The position numbers and the translations under genes were made by a program. From Schlegelella_A sp963778525 (lineage in GTDB: Bacteria > Pseudomonadota > Gammaproteobacteria > Burkholderiales > Burkholderiaceae_C), in the NCBI GenBank assembly GCA_963778525.1, contig CAVZUJ010000007.1, forward strand, positions 1-64,000: a stretch of 64,000 bases of DNA, read 5' to 3'. Under the pieces are notes generated by a model. It had not been told where the DNA came from, ran no database searches, and worked only from the letters and a program-made list of their open reading frames with translations. Below, in pieces: positions 13,163 through 21,938 of this stretch. The stretch's first letter is position 1; each line of letters starts with the position of its first letter.

Positions 13163-13849
13163 CTATCGCGGAGCCGGCATGGCCCCGGCGTTTCGTTGCA
13201 GGATGTTCGAGAACTCCTCGATGAAGCTCTCGAGCTGGATCGCGATGCGGTCGATGTCGCGGGCGAACCGGTTGTAGGCGATCACCGCCGGAATGGCGGC
13301 GAACAGGCCGATCGCGGTGGCCACCAGCGCTTCGGCGATGCCCGGCGCGACGGTGGCGAGCGTCACCTGCTGCAGGTTCGACAGGCCGATGAAGGCATGC
13401 ATGATTCCCCAGACCGTGCCGAACAGGCCGACATAGGGCGAGACCGAGCCCACCGAAGCGAGGAACGAGAGGTTGGACTCGATCGCATCCAGCTCGCGCT
13501 GGAAGCTCGCGCGCATGGCCCGGCGCGCGCCGTCGAGCAGGGCGCCGGCATCGACGACGCGCTTTTCACGCAGCTTGAAGAACTCGCGCATGCCGGAGGC
13601 GAAGATGCGCTCCATCGGCGAGCGGGCGGCCTTGCGCGTCGCCTCGTCGTAGAGGTCGTTGAGGTTGCGGCCGGCCCAGAACTCGCGCTCGAACTCGTCG
13701 TTGGCGGCGCGCACCTTGCGCAAGCCGAAGAGCTTGCTGAAGATCACCGTCCAGCTGGCGAGCGAGGCGATCATCAAGCCGGCCATCACGAGCTGCACCA
13801 CGAAGCTCGCGTGCAGCACGAGGGTGACGATGGAGAAGTCCTGGTTCAT
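13163..13849 (-). CDS. tolQ: TolQ inner-membrane motor subunit
   Basis: MotA/TolQ/ExbB-family subunit of 228 aa with three transmembrane helices. The first is near residues 13-35. The second and third surround GLFGTVWGIMHAFIGL and ATAIGLFAAIPAVIAYNRF, the family's conserved pore motifs. With TolR it forms the ion-driven motor that pulls the outer membrane at the division site through TolA. It overlaps ybgC by 4 bases (ATGA), consistent with the usual ybgC-tolQ-tolR-tolA operon. Confidence 0.96.
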   Translation of the reverse strand: MNQDFSIVTLVLHASFVVQLVMAGLMIASLASWTVIFSKLFGLRKVRAANDEFEREFWAGRNLNDLYDEATRKAARSPMERIFASGMREFFKLREKRVVDAGALLDGARRAMRASFQRELDAIESNLSFLASVGSVSPYVGLFGTVWGIMHAFIGLSNLQQVTLATVAPGIAEALVATAIGLFAAIPAVIAYNRFARDIDRIAIQLESFIEEFSNILQRNAGAMPAPR

Positions 13850-14289
13850 TGTTTTGTGTTCTGGATCTTCGAGAGAATGTCGTCAGGCACCCGCCGTGGC
13901 CGAAAAGTTCCGAGCTCGACGCAACCGACGCGAATCGTGCCCTCGGCCAGCAGATCGCTGCCGCGCCAGGCTTCCTGCATGACCTCCAGGCTGGCCTGGC
14001 CCAGGTGAGCCACCCGCACCGTGATGTCGAGCATGTCGTCGAGCCGCGCCGGCAGACGATAGCGCACTGTCGTTTCGGCGACGACGAAGGCGATGCCGGT
14101 CTCGGCGCGCAGCCGCTCCTGGTCGAAGCCGAGGCTGCGCAGCCACTCGGTGCGGGCGCGCTCGAAGAACTTCAGGTAGTTGGCATAGAAGACGATGCCG
14201 GCGGCGTCGGTGTCTTCCCAGTAGATGCGGATGGCGAGGCGAAATGCCGTCGCTCCGTCTCCTTTTCCGTGGGCGCGCGCGGGCGTCAT
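13846..14289 (-). CDS. ybgC: YbgC acyl-CoA thioesterase
   Basis: Hot-dog fold thioesterase of 147 aa, first gene of the Tol operon. The catalytic region IYWEDTDAAGIVFYANYLKF contains the conserved aspartate and the following tyrosine/asparagine. Family members hydrolyse acyl-CoA or acyl-ACP and associate with phospholipid metabolism at the inner membrane. The C-terminal part LDITVRVAHLGQASLEVMQE is typical. It begins about 24 bases after the upstream lipoprotein gene. Confidence 0.93.
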   Translation of the reverse strand: MTPARAHGKGDGATAFRLAIRIYWEDTDAAGIVFYANYLKFFERARTEWLRSLGFDQERLRAETGIAFVVAETTVRYRLPARLDDMLDITVRVAHLGQASLEVMQEAWRGSDLLAEGTIRVGCVELGTFRPRRVPDDILSKIQNTKQ

Positions 14290-14313
14290 GCCGGCGCCGC
14301 AGATCGCGCCGGC

Positions 14314-14706
14314 TCAGTTCGGAACGACCTTGCGATAGACCGGACCCCAGACCGGATGGCCGGCCTCGGACGGGCTGAGGACGAAATTGCGATCGGCCTG
14401 CCGGGCAAGCCGGAACTCGCTTTCGCATTCGGCCAGGCGGCCGCTCGCGCAGTCGATGAAGGCCAGCCGCTTGTGCGCCTCGGCCCGGTCCCTGGGCGAG
14501 CCCAGACCGAGCGCGACCGCCTGCTTGAATTGCCGTTCCGCGGTGTCGTATTGCGCATCGTCGTAGGCCCGCATGCCGTCCATCAAGGCTTTCTCCGGCG
14601 GCCGCCCGATCACGTCGAGCAGACCGGTCGGGGCGGGTGGCGTCTGGGCGCACGCCGCGAGAAAAAGCCAGGCGAGCGATGCTATCGCGGCGCGCAGGCG
14701 CCTCAT
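14314..14706 (-). CDS. Small TPR-like lipoprotein, possibly TssQ family
   Basis: Predicted outer-membrane lipoprotein of 130 aa. The signal peptide ends in a lipobox FLAACA with the cysteine near residue 19. The mature part, ALMDGMRAYDDAQYDTAERQ and FIDCASGRLAECESEFRLAR, looks like one and a half tetratricopeptide units, and the end reads EAGHPVWGPVYRKV. That pattern resembles the lipoproteins called TssQ that accompany some type VI secretion loci, but no T6SS gene is present here, so the name is tentative. It follows the Ser/Thr kinase by about 10 bases on the same strand, which suggests joint expression. Confidence 0.7.
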   Translation of the reverse strand: MRRLRAAIASLAWLFLAACAQTPPAPTGLLDVIGRPPEKALMDGMRAYDDAQYDTAERQFKQAVALGLGSPRDRAEAHKRLAFIDCASGRLAECESEFRLARQADRNFVLSPSEAGHPVWGPVYRKVVPN

Positions 14707-14716
14707 GGCGCCATTC

Positions 14717-16543
14717 CTAGGAGCCGAACTTGTAGCGCAGCGAGACGACCTGGCCGCCGACGACGTTCACCGAGGCGGAATAGGGCGCGAAGTCGCCGTT
14801 GCGAACGACGATCTGGTGTCGGCCTTCGGTGAGCTTGAGCTCGGTCAGCGGCGGCGATGCGCCCGAGGGCGCACCGTCGACCTCGACCTGGCCCCACGGG
14901 CTGATCGCCATCTTCACCGTGCCGACGGCCGGCGGCACCAGCGCCGCGGCGGCGGCGATCTGAGTGTCGCGATCCCTGGCCTGGCGCTCGCGCGCTTCGC
15001 GGGCTCGCCGGTCCTTCGTCGATTCTCTCGGCGTCGCCGTGCCGACTGGGGTCGTCGTACCCACGACAGGCTCGACACGTCGGGTCGGCACGGTCGCGGC
15101 CGCCGCGTCATGCACGGCCGCGGCGGGCGGCGCCGGCTCGAGCGGAGCCATTGCCGTCGGCACGATCGTCGCCAGCAGCAGGGCATCGGCGGCGTTGCTT
15201 GCCGTCGCGGGCGTGGCCATGCCGGTCGTGGCAACGCCGGGTGCGGCCAGAGCTACGGGGGCCGGAGCGGGAGCTAATACGGGCGCGGGCGGTGTCGCCG
15301 CGGGTGTGGCGACCGCGGCTGGCGCGGTCAGCACGGCTTGCGGCCGCACCGGCGCCGCTGCTGCTTCGCTGCGCTCTGGATGTGCCGGCAGGGCGGCCAG
15401 GGTCGCTCCCGCCCTCTCGGCGCTGTGCTGCCACCACCAACCGGCGCCTGCCAGAAGCGCAGCCAGGGCGATGCCGGCGCCGGCCAGAAGCGGAGCGCGA
15501 CGGCGCGGCGCGGCAGCCGGCTTCAGCGCCGGCGTCGTCACTTCCGCATCGGGCGCGGCCGGGTTCGCGTCGAGCCACTGGCGCAGCTCGCGCGCGAACG
15601 AGCGGGCCGAACGGAAGCGCTGCTCGGGATCCTTGGCCATGGCGCGGGCAACGATGTCGGCGAGCGCCTTGGGCACCGTCTTTTCCACCTTGCAGGCGAG
15701 CGGCGGCTCGTGGTTGAGCACCGCCGTCGTGATTTCCTTCAGCGTCTTGCCCTGGAACGGCTTGACGTCGGTCAGCAGCTCGTAGAGAACGACACCGAGC
15801 GAGAACACGTCGGCGCGCCGATCGGCGGGCTGGCGCCGCACCTGCTCGGGCGCCATGTAGTAAGGGGAGCCGGCGCCCGGCATGGTGTCGCCGCTTTCGT
15901 GCCGGTGCGCGACGCGGGCGATGCCGAAGTCGAGCACCCGCGGTTGCGTTCGCCCGACCATGAAGATATTGGCCGGCTTGATGTCGCGATGGATCACGCC
16001 CTTCGAGTGCGCGAACGCCAGGGCATCGGCGACACGGCGAACGATCAGGACGGCCTGCGCCGGCGTGGCACGCCAGCCTTCCTGGCGAAGCTGGCGCAGG
16101 TCGCGGCCCTTCAGCAGCTCCATCGCGATGTAGGCGCGGTTGTCGCTGATGCCGGCGTCGAACACCGTGACGATGTGCGGATGGCTCAGGCCACCGGCGG
16201 CGCGCGCTTCGTTGATGAAGAGCGTGTTGAACGCCGCGCGCTCTTCCTCCTTGATCTCGACGTTCAGCGTCTTGACCGCGATCAGGCGCGACAGGAGCGG
16301 ATCGTGCGCGGCGAAGACGGTGCCCAGGCCACCACTGCCCAGCTGGTGCTTGAGCGCATAGCGGCCGATGTGGCCGATGGTGGGCATGGCCTGATCGGCA
16401 GGCGATGCGACCAGGCCGGCGAAGTTGGCAACGGGCGGCCGATCGGCGCCGTCCGAGTCGCTCCACAGGGCGACTCCTGGCAGGCTGGGCAAGGCCGGCT
16501 CCGAATCGCCGGGCACGGGCGGGGGCGAACCGTTTCTGTTCAC
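14717..16543 (-). CDS. Transmembrane serine/threonine protein kinase with C-terminal PEGA-like domain
   Basis: Hanks-type kinase of 608 aa. The catalytic domain spans about residues 60-325: glycine-rich loop LGSGGLGTVF, lysine K91 in AVKTLN, catalytic loop HRDIKPANIF at 185-194, DFG at 205-207 and APEQ near 231. A single transmembrane helix follows near 351-371, then a long Ala/Pro-rich linker that should be periplasmic. The C-terminal 70 residues (QVEVDGAPSGASPPLTELKL, GRHQIVVRNGDFAPY) resemble a PEGA domain. The start is GTG. The target is unknown; the co-oriented TssQ-like lipoprotein is the obvious partner to test. Confidence 0.9.
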   Translation of the reverse strand: MNRNGSPPPVPGDSEPALPSLPGVALWSDSDGADRPPVANFAGLVASPADQAMPTIGHIGRYALKHQLGSGGLGTVFAAHDPLLSRLIAVKTLNVEIKEEERAAFNTLFINEARAAGGLSHPHIVTVFDAGISDNRAYIAMELLKGRDLRQLRQEGWRATPAQAVLIVRRVADALAFAHSKGVIHRDIKPANIFMVGRTQPRVLDFGIARVAHRHESGDTMPGAGSPYYMAPEQVRRQPADRRADVFSLGVVLYELLTDVKPFQGKTLKEITTAVLNHEPPLACKVEKTVPKALADIVARAMAKDPEQRFRSARSFARELRQWLDANPAAPDAEVTTPALKPAAAPRRRAPLLAGAGIALAALLAGAGWWWQHSAERAGATLAALPAHPERSEAAAAPVRPQAVLTAPAAVATPAATPPAPVLAPAPAPVALAAPGVATTGMATPATASNAADALLLATIVPTAMAPLEPAPPAAAVHDAAAATVPTRRVEPVVGTTTPVGTATPRESTKDRRAREARERQARDRDTQIAAAAALVPPAVGTVKMAISPWGQVEVDGAPSGASPPLTELKLTEGRHQIVVRNGDFAPYSASVNVVGGQVVSLRYKFGS

Positions 16544-16708
16544 GCCGCCAGCTTAAGTGAGGCGCAGGAGGGGTAAGTGTGAAAAAGGCGTCGCTGCGAA
16601 CGTTCGTAACACAACCTCACCATTCGGTGGACCGGGAACGCGTCATTTGCCGCGCCGGCACCACGCCGAAGGCGCCGGCTGCTGCCTCGTGGCGGCGGGC
16701 GCGCGCTG

Positions 16709-17254
16709 TCAGGCGCGCGGGGCTCGTGCCGCTTCGACTTCGGTGGCGCGCAGCACCGCTGCCGCCTTGTCGAGCACGCCGTTGACGTACTTGTGGCCGT
16801 CCGTGCCGCCGAAGCTCTTGGCCAGCTCCACCGCTTCGTTGATCGCCACCTTGTAGGGAATGGCGATGCAATGCTTCAGCTCGTAGGCGCCGATCAACAG
16901 CACTGCGTGCTCCACGGGCGAAAGCTGCGCTGTCTGCCGATCGAGATGGACGACGAGCAACGCGTCGAGCTCTTTCGCCTCGGCGATGCAGCCATGCAGC
17001 AGCAGGTCGAAGTGCGCCGCATCGCACTTCGCGAAGCCATCCTGTTCGCGCACATGCGCGTCGACGACGCCGGCATCGGCGCCTCCGAGCAGCCATTCGT
17101 ACAGGCCTTGCAAGGCGAACTCACGGGCCTTGCGCCGGGCCGAGACATTGCCGGCGCGCTTGCGTCCGCTGCCGCCGCGCTGGCCGGCGCGAGCGGCCGG
17201 CGCCGATGCGATCGAGGCGGCGTCGGGCGGGGCTGCCTCGTCGGTCTCGCTCAC
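16709..17254 (-). CDS. nusB: Transcription antitermination factor NusB
   Basis: All-helical RNA-binding protein that joins NusE in rRNA antitermination complexes. Recognised from RKAREFALQGLYEWLLGG in the N-terminal half and LKHCIAIPYKVAINEAVELA with KSFGGTDGHKYVNGVLDK near the end. At 181 aa it carries a basic, Ala/Gly-rich N-terminal extension of about 38 residues before the conserved core. It overlaps ribH by 4 bases and is the last gene of the riboflavin operon, an arrangement common in proteobacteria. Confidence 0.95.
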   Translation of the reverse strand: MSETDEAAPPDAASIASAPAARAGQRGGSGRKRAGNVSARRKAREFALQGLYEWLLGGADAGVVDAHVREQDGFAKCDAAHFDLLLHGCIAEAKELDALLVVHLDRQTAQLSPVEHAVLLIGAYELKHCIAIPYKVAINEAVELAKSFGGTDGHKYVNGVLDKAAAVLRATEVEAARAPRA

Positions 17255-17715
17255 GCCAGGTCGTCCAGCAGGTTGGCCATCTCGACGGCCACCTGGGCGG
17301 CGTCGCGGCCCTTGTCGTCGGCCCGCTCTGCCGCTTGCGTTTCGTTCTCGCAGGTCAGCACGGCGTTGGCGATGGGCAGGTCGTGATCGAGCGCGACGCG
17401 GGTCACCGCGGCGCCGCTCTCGTTGGCGACGAGCTCGAAGTGATAGGTCGCGCCGCGGATGACGCAGCCGATCGCGACGAGCGCGTCGAAGTCGCCCGAG
17501 GCTGCCAGCGCCGCCAGCGCGACGCCGATCTCGAGCGCGCCCGGTACCTGCACCAGCGTCACCGCATCGGCGCCGACACCGAGCGTTGCGAGCTCGGCCT
17601 GGCAGGCCTCGAGGATGCGATCGGTGAGGCCGCGATTGAATCGCGCCTGGACGATGCCGATGCGCAACTCGCGACCGTCGAGGCGCAAGGCCTCGCCCTG
17701 GTCAGCGTGGCGCAT
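17251..17715 (-). CDS. ribH: 6,7-dimethyl-8-ribityllumazine synthase (RibH)
   Basis: Penultimate enzyme of riboflavin synthesis. It condenses 5-amino-6-ribitylamino-uracil with 3,4-dihydroxy-2-butanone 4-phosphate. The 154 aa product has IVQARFNRGLTDRI, the PGALEIGVAL substrate loop and CVIRGATYHFELV containing the catalytic histidine. The ATG lies inside the last 14 bases of ribBA, so translation is probably coupled. It overlaps nusB at its end. Confidence 0.96.
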   Translation of the reverse strand: MRHADQGEALRLDGRELRIGIVQARFNRGLTDRILEACQAELATLGVGADAVTLVQVPGALEIGVALAALAASGDFDALVAIGCVIRGATYHFELVANESGAAVTRVALDHDLPIANAVLTCENETQAAERADDKGRDAAQVAVEMANLLDDLA

Positions 17716-18835
17716 GCAGGGCCAGCGGCGCCGCGACGGCGGGCTCGTCGGCGACGAAGGCGACGACCTCGAGGCCGTAGCCGGTCATGCTCGGCATGCG
17801 GCGCGGGTTGCCCAGCAGCTTCATCCTGGCGATGCCGAGATCGCGCAGGATCTGCGCGCCGATGCCGTAGCTGCGCAGGTCCATCGGCGTGGCCGGGCGT
17901 GCGCCGCGGCTGCGTGCCAAAACCTGCGGCAGCAGCGCGGCCGCGTCTTCGCCGCAATTGAGCAGCACGGCCGCGCCGTGCTCGCTCTTTTGCAGCGCCG
18001 CAAGGGCGCGCGGCAGCGGCCAGGAGTGATCGCTGGGGCCGGCATCGAGCAGGTCGAGCACCGAGAGCGGCTCGTGCACGCGTACCAGCACTTCGTCGGT
18101 CGCCGACCAGCGGCCGTGCGTCAGCGCCAGGTGCAGGCCGCCGGTGCGGTCGCGATAGATCGTGCAGTCGAACTCGCCTTGCTGCGTCAGCATCTTGCGC
18201 GTGCCGGCGCGCTCGATCAGGGTCTCGTTGCGGCTGCGATGCTCGATGAGGCTCGAGATCGTGCCGATCTTCAGGCCGTGCGTCTCGGCGAAGGCGACGA
18301 GGTCGGGCAGGCGCGCCATCGTGCCGTCGTCGTTCATCACTTCGCAGATGACCGAGGCCGGGCTCAGGCCGGCCATGGCGGCGAGGTCGCAGCCGGCTTC
18401 CGTGTGACCGGCGCGCATGAGGACGCCACCGTCCTGTGCCTGCAACGGAAAGATGTGGCCGGGTTGGACGAGGTCGCCGGCGCGCGCATCTCTCCGGACC
18501 GCGGCCTGCACCGTGCGGGCCCGGTCGGCGGCCGAGATGCCGGTGGTGACGCCGGTGGCGGCTTCGATGGAGACGGTGAACGCCGTGCCGTGCTGGGCGC
18601 CATTCTTCGCCGCCATCGGCGGCAGCTGCAGGCGCTCGCAGCGCTCGCGGGTGAGCGTCAGGCAGATCAGGCCGCGGCCGAAGCGGGCCATGAAATTGAT
18701 GGCCTCGGGTGTGATGTGGTCGGCGGCGATGACGAGATCGCCTTCGTTCTCGCGATCTTCCTCGTCGACGAGGATCACCATGCGGCCGGCAGCGAGGTCG
18801 GCGACGAGCTCGGGAATGGGAGCGATCGGCATCAT
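17702..18835 (-). CDS. ribBA: 3,4-dihydroxy-2-butanone-4-phosphate synthase with degenerate GTP cyclohydrolase II domain
   Basis: 377 aa. The N-terminal RibB domain (about 1-205) is intact: VDEEDRENEGDLVIAADH (acidic metal and substrate site), RAGHTEAGCDL and a typical end near SLIEHR. The C-terminal half has the outline of a RibA domain, but the zinc-binding cysteine motif after VLVRVHE is absent; instead it reads PLSVLDLLDAGPSDH. A working GTP cyclohydrolase II therefore should be encoded elsewhere. The same degenerate RibBA form is common in betaproteobacteria. It lies between ribE and ribH in the operon. Confidence 0.93.
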   Translation of the reverse strand: MMPIAPIPELVADLAAGRMVILVDEEDRENEGDLVIAADHITPEAINFMARFGRGLICLTLTRERCERLQLPPMAAKNGAQHGTAFTVSIEAATGVTTGISAADRARTVQAAVRRDARAGDLVQPGHIFPLQAQDGGVLMRAGHTEAGCDLAAMAGLSPASVICEVMNDDGTMARLPDLVAFAETHGLKIGTISSLIEHRSRNETLIERAGTRKMLTQQGEFDCTIYRDRTGGLHLALTHGRWSATDEVLVRVHEPLSVLDLLDAGPSDHSWPLPRALAALQKSEHGAAVLLNCGEDAAALLPQVLARSRGARPATPMDLRSYGIGAQILRDLGIARMKLLGNPRRMPSMTGYGLEVVAFVADEPAVAAPLALHAPR

Positions 18836-18877
18836 GAAATTGTAGGCGTCGGGACTGAAAGCGGCGGCCGCAGGGAT

Positions 18878-19507
18878 TCAGCCGCCACGGGCGCTGGCGC
18901 CGAGCATGCGCTCGACGTAGCGGGCGATGAGATCGATCTCGAGATTGACGTGGCGCCCGGGCTGGAGGCCGCGCAAACTGGTGTTCGCGACCGTATGCGG
19001 GATGAGGTTGATGCTGATCTCGCACGTCGTTGCCGAGTCGGTGACTCGGTTGACAGTGAGGCTCACGCCATCGACGGCGACCGAACCCTTGACGGCGAGA
19101 AAGCGGGCCAGGCCGCGCGGCGCCTCGATGCGCAGCTCCCACGATTCGCCGAAGCGCTCGAAACGGGAGACGCGACCGACGCCGTCGACGTGGCCGCTCA
19201 CGAGATGGCCGTCGAGGCGCGCGTCGGCGCGCATCGCCTTTTCGAGATTGATCTCGCCGAGCCCGTCGAGGCCGGCGGTCTTGTCCAGGCTTTCCGCCGA
19301 GATCTCGACCTCGAAGCGTTGCCGCGCGGTGTCGAGGGCGACGACGGTCATGCAGGCGCCCGAGAGTGCGATGCTGTCGCCGAGCCGCACATCATCGAGA
19401 AAGCCGGCCGGTGCCTCGACGGCAAGGCGCTTGCCGTACTGTGCGCCCGCGCCGAGCGAACGCGCTTCGACGATGCGGCCGACGCCGCTGACGATGCCGG
19501 TGAACAT
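18878..19507 (-). CDS. ribE: Riboflavin synthase, alpha chain
   Basis: Converts two lumazine molecules to riboflavin plus ribitylaminouracil. The 209 aa protein starts with the diagnostic MFTGIVSGVGRIVEA and contains two lumazine-binding repeats: first with GDSIALSGACMTVVAL, second with GSVAVDGVSLTVNRV. GHLVSGHVDGVG links the two. Length matches the family. It lies about 47 bases from ribD and 42 from ribBA. Confidence 0.97.
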   Translation of the reverse strand: MFTGIVSGVGRIVEARSLGAGAQYGKRLAVEAPAGFLDDVRLGDSIALSGACMTVVALDTARQRFEVEISAESLDKTAGLDGLGEINLEKAMRADARLDGHLVSGHVDGVGRVSRFERFGESWELRIEAPRGLARFLAVKGSVAVDGVSLTVNRVTDSATTCEISINLIPHTVANTSLRGLQPGRHVNLEIDLIARYVERMLGASARGG

Positions 19508-19554
19508 GCGCCGATTGTCGTCGCCGCCGGCCGGCGTGGGCGTCGCCGACGGCG

Positions 19555-20661
19555 TCAGGCCGGGCGCAGGCGCAGGCGCAGGTCGTCGCCGACGGCCGTG
19601 ACGTCGGTGAAGCGAAACCCGAGGCTTTGCTCAAGGCGCTCGAACGGGCCGAGAGCCGCCAGGCCTCGGCCCGCGCCGAGAAGGCGCGGCGCCAGGTAGA
19701 CCAGCAATTCGTCGACGAGGCCTTCGCGCAGGAAGGAGGCATTGAGCTTTTCGCCGGCCTCGACGTGCAGCTCGTTGACGCCGCGCGTTCCGAGGTCGGC
19801 CAGCATCGCTGCCAGGTCGACCTTCCCGCTGGCCGACGGAAGACAGGCGATCTCGATGCCGCGCGCTTCGAGCGCCTGGCTGCGCGTCGCATCGTCGGTC
19901 GCGGCATAGACGAGGACCGAGCCCGGTCGCTCGAGGATGCGTGCCGTGTCGGGCGTCTGCAGGCGCGAGTCGACGATGACGCGCAGCGGCTGGAGCGCCG
20001 TCGGCACGAGCCGGACGTCGAGGCGCGGATCGTCTTCGAGCACGGTGCCCACGCCCGTGAGCACGGCACCGGCACGCTTGCGCCAGGCATGCCCGTCGGT
20101 GCGCGCCGCTTCGCCCGTGATCCATTGGCTGGCACCGTTGTCGAGGGCGGTGCGGCCGTCGAGCGAGAGCGCGACCTTCATGCGCAGCCAGGGACGGCCC
20201 CGCTCCATGCGCGAAACGAAGCCGATGTTGAGCTCGCGCGCCTCGTCGGCGAAAGGACCGGTCGCGACCTCGATCCCGGCGGCGGCCAGGCGCGCCGCAC
20301 CCTGGCCGGCGACCCGCGGATTCGGATCCTGCATCGCCATCACGACGCGGCCGACGCCTGCGGCGACGAGCGCATCGGCACAAGGCGGCGTGCGGCCGTG
20401 ATGCGAGCAGGGTTCGAGCGTCACGTAGACCGTGCTGCCTCGCACCTCGGCGCCGCGCGCGGCGGCGTCGCGCAGCGCCATGACTTCGGCGTGCGCGCCG
20501 CCGGCTTCCTGCGTGTGGCCGCGGCCGACAACGGTGCCGTCGGCGGCGACGATGACGCAGCCCACGCGCGGGTTCGGCTCGGAGAGCCCGACCGCATGCT
20601 GGGCGAGCGCGAGCGCCTCGCGCATGAACGCTTCTTCGGTGGCGGCCTCGAGGTGGCTCAT
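19555..20661 (-). CDS. ribD: Bifunctional pyrimidine deaminase/reductase RibD
   Basis: Catalyses the second and third steps of riboflavin synthesis, 368 aa. The N-terminal deaminase domain holds the zinc site: GGAHAEVMALRDA and VTLEPCSHHGRTPPC. The C-terminal NADPH reductase includes VALSLDGRTALDNGASQWIT and LHVEAGEKLNASFL. The start was placed at MSHLEAATEEAFMREAL; the frame is open upstream but that part overlaps the pilin gene and lacks family features. First gene of ribD-ribE-ribBA-ribH-nusB. There is no room upstream for an FMN riboswitch, because the pilin gene ends 17 bases before. Confidence 0.95.
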   Translation of the reverse strand: MSHLEAATEEAFMREALALAQHAVGLSEPNPRVGCVIVAADGTVVGRGHTQEAGGAHAEVMALRDAAARGAEVRGSTVYVTLEPCSHHGRTPPCADALVAAGVGRVVMAMQDPNPRVAGQGAARLAAAGIEVATGPFADEARELNIGFVSRMERGRPWLRMKVALSLDGRTALDNGASQWITGEAARTDGHAWRKRAGAVLTGVGTVLEDDPRLDVRLVPTALQPLRVIVDSRLQTPDTARILERPGSVLVYAATDDATRSQALEARGIEIACLPSASGKVDLAAMLADLGTRGVNELHVEAGEKLNASFLREGLVDELLVYLAPRLLGAGRGLAALGPFERLEQSLGFRFTDVTAVGDDLRLRLRPA

Positions 20662-20677
20662 GCGGGGACTGTGGAAA

Positions 20678-21938
20678 TCAAGGTTGATGCTGGACCGTGG
20701 CGAGGTTGGCGGCAAGCGTGCTGAGGTCGCCGGATGCCGCCGGACACGCCTGGTCGCCGCGCACGACGAGGAAATTCTGCTCCGTGAGGCCGATCGCGAC
20801 ATCGCGATAGTCGGCCGGGTGCTCGATGTTCGCATCGATTGCGCCGCTGCCGTCGCGATCGGAAGCGAATCGACAGACGCGCCGATCGGCGGCGCCGCTT
20901 CCGATCGTCCAGCCGCTCGGCGCCAGCGTCGTTCGGCCGGACCAGCGGCCATCGGCGCGTGGCGCGACGATGCAGCGATAGGCCGCGAAGCGATCGCCGG
21001 TGTCGTCCCACGCCGAGAGCCCCGCCGACGCCGGCGTGGCGTCGATGGGCACGGCGTCGATGTGGAGACTGCCGGCGGCCAGGTAGCGAACCGTCTTCAT
21101 CGCGTCCACGCTGCATTGCGCCGGCGCTTCGCCGCTGGCATCGGCCAGGGCAAGCACCACCGCGAAAACGGGCGGCAGCGCGTTCGCGCTCGGGGCCACG
21201 GGAGGTACGGCGTCGGTGAAGCGAACGATGCCGGACAGGAGCAGCCAGGCGCCGGTCTCGCAGGTCGTGAGGTCGCTGGCGGCGAGATCGCGGGCGGCCG
21301 CCGTGACGCCGGAACAGCGGGACACGATGCGGCCGCTCGCGTCGTCGAAGACGAGGGCCAGCGAGCCCGACGGGCTCGGCTTCCAGGCGCTCTGTCCGTG
21401 GCCGAGCGAGCGGGCCGTGGCGGGAACGAGGGTCGAGCGACCGAAGGCGCTGTCCGAGGACGCCGCTGCGACCGAGCGCCAGGGCGCCGGAGTAGGCCGG
21501 GTCGCTGCCGGCGATGACGCTGTCGAGCACGATCTGCTGCGTCGTGCCGGTGCGATCGGGCCATTCGACCGAGATCGAGGCTGCCTTCGCGCCGGGAAGG
21601 GCCGTGTCGTCGATGTGCCGAACGATCCGGTAGACGGTGTTGCTCGCATAGCCCGAGCCCGTGTCGATCACCGTCTCGGCATCGACGATCGCGGCATAGG
21701 CATGGGCACCGGAAGCAGCACCCATCTGCGAATAGGCGCGCAGTCCTTCGAGCTCCCGCTCGCCCAGGCGAACCGCTTCGGAGCGCTGGCGCGCCACGTC
21801 GGCATGGAGGCGAAGCGATCCCTGAAGCTGGCCGACGGCGATCGTTCCAACGGCGAGGAAGACAAAGGCCAGCAGCGACTCGAGAAGTGCGGTGCCGCGT
21901 GCCTGCCGCGGCACGTGAACGAGCGTGGGCGTTTGCAT
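20678..21938 (-). CDS. pilV: Type IV pilus minor pilin, PilV-like (one frameshift)
   Basis: Minor pseudopilin of about 419 aa after repair. A type III signal peptide is visible: short basic leader then GTALLESLLAFVFLAVGTIA, with cleavage expected before the hydrophobic helix (the usual glutamate at +5 is present). The C-terminal domain, long for PilV, carries cysteines and a DRDGSGAIDAN acidic loop. The frame shifts near 21470, where GTC CTC G GAC has one extra base; CTC or CTG alone gives V-L-D-S and continues to the stop. The start codon shares one base with the preceding stop (TGATG). Confidence 0.78.

Noticed and set aside
17251..20661. FMN riboswitch for the riboflavin operon
   Set aside because: The gap before ribD is only 17 bases after pilV and no conserved RFN-like segments were seen between the rib genes.
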